This document shows positions 24,182-31,910 of a stretch of DNA of 37,154 bases, piece after piece; positions within the stretch are counted from its first letter, which is position 1; each line of letters opens with the position of its first letter. The position numbers and the translations under genes were made by a program. The stretch covers positions 1 through 37,154 of the forward strand of contig JAAWCO010000035.1 of NCBI GenBank assembly GCA_022793315.1, in the 5' to 3' direction. The notes under the pieces are model-generated. The model was not told the origin of the DNA and ran no database searches. It worked only from the letters and a program-made list of their open reading frames with translations. Source of the DNA: Clostridiales bacterium. Its GTDB lineage: Bacteria > Bacillota > Clostridia > Oscillospirales > Acutalibacteraceae.

Positions 24182-25963
24182 ATGCCGTATCGTTTTCAGG
24201 TCAATCTGGGCGGAATTCTGGATGTGCTGTCCAACCACCTGTATAAGAGCCCGGATGTGTTTTTGAGAGAGCTGCTGCAAAACGGCGTGGATGCCGTCAC
24301 CCTGCGCCGGAAGGGGCAGCCGGGATGGGACAGCGGACGGATCGTCATCCGGCTGGAGCCTGGCCGGCGTCTGGAGTTTCAGGATAACGGCGCCGGGCTG
24401 AGTGAGGAGGGAATCCATCGTTTTCTGGCCATTATCGGTCAGTCCTCCAAGGCGGAGCTGATTGACGGCAGGATACCGGAGGATTATATCGGGCGTTTCG
24501 GTATTGGTCTTTTGTCCTGCTTTATGGTATCGGACACCATTGAAATTCATACGCGAACCCCCGGGGGTCCAGCTCACGTCTGGATCGGCCGTGCGGACGG
24601 CACCTATACGCTGGAGCCGCAGGACAGCTGCCCGGAGGGGACCACGGTCATGCTCACCGCCCGCCCCGGTGCGGAGCATTATTTCCAGCCGGAAACGGTG
24701 GAGAGGCTGGTGCGGTACTATGGCCTGGCGCTGCCGGTGCCGGTATATCTGGAGGGGGAGCCGGAACGGATTAACCGCATTCCGGAGGATTTCTCCGCTG
24801 TCAACCGCAGCCAACTGCTGTCCTTCGGTGAATGGCTGTTCGGGGAGGAGTTTCTTGACGCCATCCCCATCCAGACCCCCCATATCAGCGGCGTTGCCTA
24901 TGTCCTGCCGTGCCGGACCGACGTCTCGGTGAAGGTGGGGCATCGCATCTATCTCAAGCAGATGCTCCTCACCGAGAGGGGGGATACGTTGCTGCCGGAG
25001 TGGGCCTTTTTTCTGCGGTGTTTTCTGAACACGCGCTCGCTGCGGCCCACGGCCTCCCGCGAGGATTTTTATGAGGATGGGGAGCTGGCAGCGGCCCGGA
25101 CCGAATTTTCCCAGGCGGTGGGGAGCTATCTGGCGGAGCTGTCCCAGGACGCTCCGGAACGCCTCCAGCGCGTAGTGGACATTCACGCGCAGGCGATCAA
25201 GGCCATGGCGATCTGGGATGACAGCCTTTTCCGACTCTTTATTGATTATCTGCCCTTTGAGACCTCTGAGGGAACCATGACCGGCAGGGCGCTGAAGCAG
25301 GCCGGAGCCGGGGCATGGGTTGGCTCTGTGCCGAAATTCAAACAGCTGCGCCCTCTCTTTATGACACAGGGGCGGCTGCTGATCTGCACCGGCTATACCT
25401 CCGATGAAGAGCTGGTGGAAAAGCTGGCTGATGACTTTTCCCTGCCGCTGGAGCCGCTGCGGGAGGACCAGCTGGAGCTGGTGATGGAGGCGCCCGCGCC
25501 GGAAGAGGAGCAGCGGGCCTTTGCCCTGCTTCGGGCGGCGGACCGGGGACTGAAGGAGTTTGACTGCCGTGCGGAGCTGCGGCGGTTTCTGCCCGGCGAC
25601 CTCCCCGCCCTCTACGCCATGAGCGATGAGGTGGGCTTCCTGCGGCGGCTCCAATCCGCCCAAAAGGACGAGGGAGGACTTTTTTCCGGGGCATTGGCCT
25701 CCCTGCTGGAGAGCGCGGAGACGCGACCTCTGGCCACCCTTTATCTCAACCAGAACAGCCCGCTGATCCAGAGACTGATCGAAAACGGCGGCGCGGACCT
25801 GCTGCAAAGCGTGATCCGGGTTCTGTATATTCAGGCGCTGCTGGCCGGCGGACATTCCCTCCATGGCGGAGAGCGAAAGCTGCTGAACCGGGAGCTGCTG
25901 CGGCTTGTCGAGTTTGCCGGAGGGCAAGGAAAGGAGAAAATTTCCCATGACGAAACCATTTGA
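24182..25963 (+). CDS. HSP90-family (HtpG-like) GHKL ATPase
   Basis: The start is ATG 24182 (MPYRFQVNLGGILDVLSNHLY, 593 aa), after AAAAGGAG. The GHKL ATP site is complete: RELLQNGVDAV supplies the Mg-binding Asn, then DNGAGLSEEGI and GRFGIGLLSCFMVSD for the lid and nucleotide. The middle domain keeps the LLPEWAFFLRCFLNTRSLRPTASRED segment equivalent to the catalytic-Arg region of HtpG. The C-terminal third is divergent, so this is an HSP90 paralogue rather than a standard HtpG. Its stop overlaps the next gene by 17 bases. A chaperone role with the downstream protein as partner is inferred from coupling. Confidence 0.9.
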   Translation: MPYRFQVNLGGILDVLSNHLYKSPDVFLRELLQNGVDAVTLRRKGQPGWDSGRIVIRLEPGRRLEFQDNGAGLSEEGIHRFLAIIGQSSKAELIDGRIPEDYIGRFGIGLLSCFMVSDTIEIHTRTPGGPAHVWIGRADGTYTLEPQDSCPEGTTVMLTARPGAEHYFQPETVERLVRYYGLALPVPVYLEGEPERINRIPEDFSAVNRSQLLSFGEWLFGEEFLDAIPIQTPHISGVAYVLPCRTDVSVKVGHRIYLKQMLLTERGDTLLPEWAFFLRCFLNTRSLRPTASREDFYEDGELAAARTEFSQAVGSYLAELSQDAPERLQRVVDIHAQAIKAMAIWDDSLFRLFIDYLPFETSEGTMTGRALKQAGAGAWVGSVPKFKQLRPLFMTQGRLLICTGYTSDEELVEKLADDFSLPLEPLREDQLELVMEAPAPEEEQRAFALLRAADRGLKEFDCRAELRRFLPGDLPALYAMSDEVGFLRRLQSAQKDEGGLFSGALASLLESAETRPLATLYLNQNSPLIQRLIENGGADLLQSVIRVLYIQALLAGGHSLHGGERKLLNRELLRLVEFAGGQGKEKISHDETI

Positions 25964-27032
25964 CGGAGAGGTACTGGACGAGGTCATTCAAAAGCTGTCC
26001 GACGGCGCGCCTAAAATGACGGCGCTGCTGGATGCCATTCGCCGGGCTGACGAGGCGGGGGAGCTTTACTGGCGGCTGGCCTTTCGATGGGATTACCTCT
26101 GTCAGGCCACCTTCCATGACGACCCGTCCAAGGCTATCCCGGTGGCAGCGGAGTACAGCGCCATTTATGAGGAAAATCCCGGCGGCAGTCCCATGACCAA
26201 GCACAGCAAAGAGGCCTATCTCATGGCCATGGAAATGGGCATTGATCCGGCGGCGCGTCTGCCGCAGATTCCTCTGGAGCAGTACGATGCCATGCTGGAA
26301 AAATACCGGGAGCTGACCCGGCGCTATGGGCTGGGCGAAAAGAATTATCAATGGCAGAGGTATTTCCGCTGGGAGTTTGCCGATCAGGATCAGGCGCTGC
26401 AGTGCCTTCAGGCGGCGTGGGAGGCGGAGAGGGACGCTCTCTCCGATTGCGAGGCCTGTGAGCATGTCCGGGCGGTGCGCCAGTATCTTCGTGCCGGAGA
26501 CAGGGAAATGGCGGAGCGTTACACGAAGCCTCTGGTCAGCTATCGGGTATCCCCCTGTGAGAGCTCGTTTCAGAATCTCTGGCAGGCGTATCTGGATGAC
26601 GCCATGGACCGGGGCGATTGGGAGGCCGCTGTACCCTTTGCGGAAAAGCTGCAGAAAAAGGGGAATCGGGACCGGGGAGACCTGAGCTATGTGGGCTCTC
26701 TTCTGCGCTGCTGGGGGCGGGGAAATACGGACCAGGCGCTGTCCCTGTTTTCCCGCCGGCTGGAGTGGACCTTCGACATGTGGGATCAGAAATGGCTCTA
26801 TGATTTTTATAAAGGGGCCTGGGTCTGCTTCCGCGAGGCGGAGCGGGAGCAGGTGAAGCTGCGTCTGCCGGAGCGTTTCCCTCTGTACCGGGAGGACGGC
26901 GTCTATTCCGCTCCGGAGCTGGCGGAGTGGTTTTACCGGCAGGCTGCCGACATCGGCGGGCGCTTTGACCGGCGGAATGGCGCCGATTATTTTTCTAAAA
27001 ATTTGGCCGCCGCCGGACCGGAGAGAATGTAA
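25947..27032 (+). CDS. Helical-repeat (TPR-like) protein coupled to the HSP90-like ATPase
   Basis: The start is ATG 25947 (MTKPFDGEVLDEVIQKLSDG, 361 aa), after AAAGGAGAAAATTTCCC, within the end of the preceding gene. The sequence is soluble and almost all helical, with paired helices rich in Trp, Tyr, Ala and Leu (for example EAGELYWRLAFRWDYLCQATF, WQAYLDDAMDRGDWEAAVPFAEKLQ, SLLRCWGRGNTDQALSLFSRRLEWTF). These resemble degenerate tetratricopeptide repeats. I know no named family. The overlap suggests stoichiometric synthesis with the HSP90-like ATPase. Eukaryotic HSP90 uses TPR co-chaperones, so a partner or substrate adaptor role is plausible but unproven. Confidence 0.85.
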   Translation: MTKPFDGEVLDEVIQKLSDGAPKMTALLDAIRRADEAGELYWRLAFRWDYLCQATFHDDPSKAIPVAAEYSAIYEENPGGSPMTKHSKEAYLMAMEMGIDPAARLPQIPLEQYDAMLEKYRELTRRYGLGEKNYQWQRYFRWEFADQDQALQCLQAAWEAERDALSDCEACEHVRAVRQYLRAGDREMAERYTKPLVSYRVSPCESSFQNLWQAYLDDAMDRGDWEAAVPFAEKLQKKGNRDRGDLSYVGSLLRCWGRGNTDQALSLFSRRLEWTFDMWDQKWLYDFYKGAWVCFREAEREQVKLRLPERFPLYREDGVYSAPELAEWFYRQAADIGGRFDRRNGADYFSKNLAAAGPERM

Positions 27033-27045
27033 CCGGAAAAGCATG

Positions 27046-27079
27046 GCAGGGAGGGACACACCCTCCCTGCTTTATTTCC
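27046..27079 (+). terminator. Terminator after the HSP90-like/TPR-like pair
   Basis: GCAGGGAGGG and CCCTCCCTGC form a perfect 10-bp stem around ACACA, followed by TTTATTTCC. Confidence 0.88.
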
Positions 27080-27137
27080 TTATATATAGAATTATCCGTC
27101 AGGAGGCAGGGACGGCACAGAGGGCAGAAGGGATGGC

Positions 27138-27166
27138 TTGTCCCGCCTGCTCCAATGTGCTACAAT
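27138..27166 (+). promoter_or_regulatory. Promoter of the DEAD-box helicase leader
   Basis: TTGTCC (27138-27143) and TACAAT (27161-27166) are separated by 17 bases. The predicted start is near 27173, exactly where the first leader hairpin begins, leaving a leader of about 265 bases. Confidence 0.7.
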
Positions 27167-27172
27167 ATAAAA

Positions 27173-27357
27173 ACAGAGCTTTTTTGAAGGACTCTGGTCC
27201 TCTCTGTTTTGGCAGAGCGTTATTGTGGACGGCCCAATTCAGATAAATCTTACACAGCGCCTTCTTCTGCCGCCGGCTGCTGAAGGGACAGAAGGGGCTG
27301 AGGGAGACCGACGGGTTCCCAGCCTGACAAATGGCGAAGGCCTCCGGCGGCCTTTTT
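27173..27357 (+). ncRNA. Structured leader RNA with terminator/antiterminator architecture
   Basis: Starting at the predicted transcript start, ACAGAG...CTCTGT plus AGGAC-TCTG-GTCCT form a hairpin (27173-27207) with a nine-base bulge. GGCAGA (27211-27216) pairs with TCTGCC (27266-27271). A further stem joins GGCT/GGGA to TCCC/AGCC. A short intrinsic terminator (AAGGCC-TCCGGC-GGCCTTTTT, 27337-27357) precedes the helicase gene by about 80 bases. GCCGCCGG (27269-27276) is perfectly complementary to CCGGCGGC (27344-27351), which covers the terminator loop and 3' arm, so the two folds exclude each other. This is the logic of an attenuator or riboswitch, or the RNA may be a free small RNA. I do not recognise a named class. 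Confidence 0.55.
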
Positions 27358-27438
27358 CACGTCAGTCGGTGGCGGGCAGGCTCTGAAAAAATTGCCCGAA
27401 CCGATGATTCATTTTTATGGAGGAAGGACCCCAACATC

Positions 27439-28644
27439 ATGAAGGATGAAGAGATCACCTGTTTTGAGCAATTGGAGCTCAGCAGCGAAATTCTGAAGGC
27501 CGTATCCCGCATGGGCTTTATGGCGCCGACGCCGGTACAGGCGCAAACCATTCCGCTGATGCGTCAGGGCAGCGATATCATCGCCAAGGCTCCCACCGGC
27601 ACAGGCAAAACCTGTGCCTTTGGGATTCCGCTGCTGGAGGGGCTGCGCGACGATACCGACGATATCCAGGCGGCAGTGGTCTGCCCTACCCGTGAGCTGT
27701 GTATTCAGATCGCGGAGGAGCTGCGCCAGCTGGCGGCCTTCCTGCCCGGTGTGCGGATTGCGGCTGTATATGGCGGTCAGCCTATTGCCCGACAGCTGAC
27801 CGCGCTGAAAAAGCGTCCGCATATCGTGGTGGCGACGCCGGGACGGCTGCTGGATCATATGAGCAGGGGAACTGTCTGGCTGGGCAATTTGTATACCGCG
27901 GTGCTGGACGAGGCGGACGAGATGCTGAAGATGGGCTTCATCCGCGATGTGCGCCGGATTTTAAACGCCACTCCTGCCGATACGCAGGTGGTGATGTTCA
28001 GCGCAACGATTTCCCGCGAGGTGATGGACGTTGCCTGGGAATATCAGCACAACGCGGCGGAGGTCCAGATTGCTGCCGAGGGCGACAGCCGGCCGCGCAT
28101 CGCCCAGTTCCAGCTGATGTCCTCCGGCAGCCGCCGGACAGAGGATATGCTGCGGATCGTGGACCTGCTGGACCTGCATCGTGTGATGGTGTTCGGCAAC
28201 CGCAAAAGTACGGTCCGTCAGCTGGGGGAGCGGCTCCGCCGCCAGGGCCGGTCAGTGGATTGTCTGCACGGCGATATTCCCCAGTCTCAGCGCAATCGGG
28301 TGATGAGCGCCTTCCGGGAGGGACGCTTTGAGATTCTGGTGGCCACCGATGTGGCGGCCCGCGGCATTGATGTCGATGATGTTGAGGCGGTTTTCAACTA
28401 CGACATCCCCGATGAGAATGAATATTATCTTCATCGGATCGGCCGTACCGGCCGGGCGAAACGACACGGTATGGCCTTTACCTTCATGACGCCTGACGAC
28501 CGTTTCCGCCTCCGCGATATCCGAAAATATACCCATTCGGAATTGTGGGACATTCATTTTGATGACAGAGGCCGGTTGATTTCCGATGAGGGCGCCGACG
28601 TGGAGGAGATCGCCCGTAGGATTCAGACAGCCGGTAAAGATTGA
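27439..28644 (+). CDS. DEAD-box ATP-dependent RNA helicase
   Basis: I choose ATG 27439 (MKDEEITCFEQLELSSEILKAV, 401 aa), with GGAGGAAGGA upstream. All core motifs are present: Q motif PTPVQAQTIP, motif I APTGTGKT, Ia PTRELCIQ, TPGRLLDH, II VLDEADEML, III SATI, then DVAARGIDVDDV and HRIGRTGRA. The protein stops soon after the second RecA domain, so it lacks the long basic or DbpA-type tail of CshA or DbpA. Such helicases remodel RNA in ribosome assembly, cold adaptation or mRNA decay. Expression is probably governed by the structured leader upstream. Confidence 0.95.
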   Translation: MKDEEITCFEQLELSSEILKAVSRMGFMAPTPVQAQTIPLMRQGSDIIAKAPTGTGKTCAFGIPLLEGLRDDTDDIQAAVVCPTRELCIQIAEELRQLAAFLPGVRIAAVYGGQPIARQLTALKKRPHIVVATPGRLLDHMSRGTVWLGNLYTAVLDEADEMLKMGFIRDVRRILNATPADTQVVMFSATISREVMDVAWEYQHNAAEVQIAAEGDSRPRIAQFQLMSSGSRRTEDMLRIVDLLDLHRVMVFGNRKSTVRQLGERLRRQGRSVDCLHGDIPQSQRNRVMSAFREGRFEILVATDVAARGIDVDDVEAVFNYDIPDENEYYLHRIGRTGRAKRHGMAFTFMTPDDRFRLRDIRKYTHSELWDIHFDDRGRLISDEGADVEEIARRIQTAGKD

Positions 28645-28702
28645 CCCCTCTTTCCCCCTGACGAAGAGAAGTATCCAGACAGCTGAAGCGAAAAGACAAA
28701 TG

Positions 28703-28734
28703 CCTGTTCCGACAGAAAGGAGCAGGTATTTTTT
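28703..28734 (+). terminator. Terminator after the helicase gene
   Basis: CCTGTTCC and GGAGCAGG pair (one G-U) around an eight-base loop, followed by TATTTTTT. Confidence 0.85.
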
Positions 28735-29294
28735 GTGATGAGAATCGGATTCAGAGGACAGGGGAGGCAGAGATCTTTTGAAGCTGTACGGCTGCCGGGA
28801 AATCAACAGGAATAACCAGCGGGAGAAGGCAGACACTAAAGTCTGCATCAAAGATTCTTTACAGGATCCGGGAAACAGCTGGAAATTCTGAAAGGAACGG
28901 ATAAAAAATCGCTGTTTTGCGAAACTTATGATACGTCTACTTTTTATCCCTGTCGAAAAAAAGAAAAAACAACACCAAAACAAACGGGATATTATGATAA
29001 CGGGAGGTTACAGAGCTGTAACTTTTGGATGGGTGCACAAAAAAACAGGGAAAAAATTCAAAGACAAATCCGACGACCAATTATGGAAAATAAAGGGATA
29101 TAATATGGCAAAATGACAGGATTTTGTTGATAAACAGAGGGGAAATCAGAGGTTTTATCTTAAAATTCCGGAAAAGCTGTCGGTAAAGATTGAAAAAGAC
29201 AAGGGCCGGAAAGAGACTGGCAGAGGTCGGTCAATTTCCGTCTCTTTCCAGTATCATTATGCAAAATGCACAAAAACAATGCGCTGAAAGAGGT
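28735..29294. other. AT-rich intergenic region with no supported gene
   Basis: This stretch is visibly more AT-rich than its neighbours and contains no ORF with a convincing ribosome site. It holds a perfect palindrome, GTTACAGAGCTGTAAC (29007-29022), that could be an operator. It also holds a 10-bp inverted repeat, GGAAAGAGAC...GTCTCTTTCC (29208-29249). No RNA family is recognised. Confidence 0.5.
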
Positions 29295-29323
29295 TTGACA
29301 GCGCACTTTCGTCTGAGTATAAT
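29295..29323 (+). promoter_or_regulatory. Consensus sigma-A promoter of the YabE-like gene
   Basis: A perfect TTGACA (29295-29300), 17-base spacer and perfect TATAAT (29318-29323). Transcription would start near 29330, giving a leader of about 210 bases. Confidence 0.9.
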
Positions 29324-29329
29324 AGCAAG

Positions 29330-29470
29330 CGATATACGGAGCAGCCACCAAAACGCTGACGTTCCTGATGCGGAGAGTGAATCCACCATACATAAAATCC
29401 ATGTACAGGCCTCTGACCCGTCGGCTTTGGATGAAAGCCAGAGGACGAGCGCCGGATTTTATCTCCGCTT
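29330..29470 (+). promoter_or_regulatory. Structured 5' leader, possible c-di-AMP (ydaO/yuaA-type) riboswitch
   Basis: Three segments match, in order, conserved blocks I remember from ydaO riboswitches: TACGGAGCAGCC, then GAGTGAATCC, then CTCTGACCCGTCGGCT (compare UACGGAGGAACC, GGGUGAAUCC and CCGAACCCGACAGCU). A TACAT...ATGTA hairpin and a small CAG...CTG hairpin lie between the last two, as in that class. GCGGAGAGTGAATCC (29370-29384) can also pair with GGATTTTATCTCCGC (29454-29468), which would sequester the conserved GTGAATCC and could serve as the switch. Genes for cell-wall proteins with G5/3D or Rpf domains are common targets of this riboswitch. The match is partial and the P1 stem is not clear, so another structured leader remains possible. 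Confidence 0.45.
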
Positions 29471-29542
29471 GACATAGAGGGAGTTCATCCTGTTCCACAA
29501 AACTTCAAGGGATGTCTCCGCCATGAAGAAAGGAAGCATTTG

Positions 29543-30598
29543 ATGGATACCGTTACTCAAATGGTCACAACAATGGGCCGCCTTGTTCGCAGCCGGTTGT
29601 TTGGCGTGACCGCTCTGGCTGTGGTCAGTGCGGCGATGGTTACCTATGTTTCATGTAACATGCACGCCGTCACTGTCATTGATGGAGAAGAAAGCTGTGT
29701 GGTTCTGACCCTGAATCACGACGCGGATGCGATTTTACAGGAAGCCCGCATTGCCGTGGGCGCGGATGATGAAATCATCAGCGAGCTGGATTTCAGAAGC
29801 GGGGAGATCGAGATCAACCGCGCTTTTGACGTACAGGTGACGGCGGACGGCTGTACTACCGTGGTGCGTATGACCGGCGGAACCGTCGCCGACGCGCTTC
29901 AAAAGGTGGGCGTTTCAATCGGTGAGAACGACGTGACGAGCGTTCACACAGCGGAAACAGTGAGTGAGGGACTGAATATCTGTATCAACCGCGTGGCCTA
30001 TGGGGAGACGGTGGTCAACGAAGCCATTCCCTATGAGAGCAGCGTGGAATACACCAATGAGCTGGACAAGGGCAAAACCGAAGTCAAGCAGGCGGGACGC
30101 GAAGGGGTGCGCACCTATACCTATCGTGACACGATGGTGGACGGAGAAAAGACGGGCACCGAGCTTGTCAGCGAGGAGGTCACTCTTCAACCGGTATCGG
30201 AGATCAAGCTGGTAGGAACGCGGACAGCCAAGGCGGTATCGTCGGTTCAGCAGGATGGCGTGGTGCTGGACGCTAACGGGGTTCCCGCGAATTATAAAGC
30301 GGTGTATACTGGCCGGGCGACGGCCTACACCAACGATAGAGGGCTGGCTGGTCATTATACCGCCAGCGGCCGGCGCGCCGAGGTGGGCGTGGTGGCAGTC
30401 AATCCCAACATCATTCCCTATGGGACCCGGCTGTATATCGCCTCTCCTGACGGGAAATACGTGTACGGCTATGCGGTTGCCGGGGATACCGGCGGGGCGC
30501 TGATGTCAGGACACGCGGTGGTGGACCTTTTTATGGCCACCTATGAGGAATGCGTCCGGTTTGGTGCACGCACCATGAACGTGTATGTGCTGAATTGA
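29543..30598 (+). CDS. YabE-like cell-wall protein: DUF348, G5 and 3D domains
   Basis: The start is ATG 29543, after AAAGGAAG (351 aa). An N-terminal membrane anchor (LFGVTALAVVSAAMVTYVS) leads to a DUF348-like region (AVTVIDGEESCVVLTLNHDADAILQEARIAVGADDEI, and a second unit around VRMTGGTVADALQKVGV). Next come a G5 domain (about residues 155-235, NELDKGKTEVKQAGREGVRTYTY) and a C-terminal 3D domain (TGRATAYTND...GVVAVNPNIIPYGTRLYI...AGDTGGALMSGHAVVDLF) with the three conserved Asp residues of the MltA-like lytic fold. Related proteins include YabE and resuscitation-promoting-factor-like enzymes that cut peptidoglycan outside the membrane. It stands alone between its own leader and a strong terminator. 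Confidence 0.94.
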   Translation: MDTVTQMVTTMGRLVRSRLFGVTALAVVSAAMVTYVSCNMHAVTVIDGEESCVVLTLNHDADAILQEARIAVGADDEIISELDFRSGEIEINRAFDVQVTADGCTTVVRMTGGTVADALQKVGVSIGENDVTSVHTAETVSEGLNICINRVAYGETVVNEAIPYESSVEYTNELDKGKTEVKQAGREGVRTYTYRDTMVDGEKTGTELVSEEVTLQPVSEIKLVGTRTAKAVSSVQQDGVVLDANGVPANYKAVYTGRATAYTNDRGLAGHYTASGRRAEVGVVAVNPNIIPYGTRLYIASPDGKYVYGYAVAGDTGGALMSGHAVVDLFMATYEECVRFGARTMNVYVLN

Positions 30599-30612
30599 CA
30601 GATGGAATGAGG

Positions 30613-30649
30613 AAAAGCGCTGTCCAGCTTGTCTGGACAGCGCTTTTTT
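30613..30649 (+). terminator. Strong terminator after the YabE-like gene
   Basis: AAAAGCGCTGTCCAG pairs perfectly with CTGGACAGCGCTTTT (15 bp) and continues TT. The interval from 30650 to 31069 holds no gene that I can support; there is no clear promoter, only weak -10-like sequences near 31038-31056. Confidence 0.93.
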
Positions 30650-31069
30650 GCTGCTGATGGCCGTTTCCTGGACCGTGATTTGAAGCGCAGGCCGACAGTG
30701 ACCATTTTCCTGTACCGTATACCGTGATGGCAGCGGCTTTCATGTGGATTCTGATTTGACCCTGCAAATGGATTTTCGGCTGACAAAATCGGGAACGTCA
30801 GCCGCCAGCGCTTTAGACGCACATGTCATGTGAGAAATCATCTTTTATTGGGCGGCTGCCCGGCCGTGCCCGCAGATCATGTCAAGCGCTTTTCCTCTAG
30901 CGGCCGGTAACATCAGCGCACAAGGGAACAGGGGCTGTTTTGCCAATTCCGGTGGTCATGGTTTCTGCCGCCAGTGCCCTATCAAGAAAAATTTGCGGTT
31001 TGTTTACATACAGCGCGGCGAAAAACGGTAAGATACGGGTATACTATCGGCTGAAGGGAAGTGCCGGCT

Positions 31070-31756
<687 letters not shown>

Positions 31757-31841
31757 GGCCTTGGGAGGCAGGAGAGGGGATGCTTGCTCCTTCCTTTCAT
31801 CATCATTCGCCGTTCTACAGGGCCCCGCTCATCAGGAAACA

Positions 31842-31882
31842 AAAGGCCGCCCTGTCTCCGAAAGAATCGGAGACAGGGCGGC
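31842..31882 (-). terminator. Bidirectional terminator between the ABC ATPase and pckG
   Basis: GCCGCCCTGTCTCCGA and TCGGAGACAGGGCGGC form a perfect 16-bp stem. On the minus strand it is followed by CTTTTGTTT, so it mainly serves pckG. It may also stop plus-strand transcripts. Confidence 0.85.
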
Positions 31883-31910
31883 TTGCGCTGTGTATCAGGA
31901 AGAAGACCGC

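Noticed and set aside
24119-25987. 622-aa minus-strand ORF over the HSP90-like gene
   Set aside because: It is antisense to a protein with a full GHKL ATP site. The composition is rich in Gln, Arg and Pro with no family motif.
28928-29116. 62-codon Lys-rich ORF in the AT-rich gap
   Set aside because: There is no convincing ribosome site before any start, no similarity that I recognise, and a biased composition explained by the AT-rich background.
28631-29193. 13-base direct repeat CGGTAAAGATTGA at the helicase 3' end and near 29181
   Set aside because: Matches of this length are expected by chance in a 37-kb window, and the flanks do not match.
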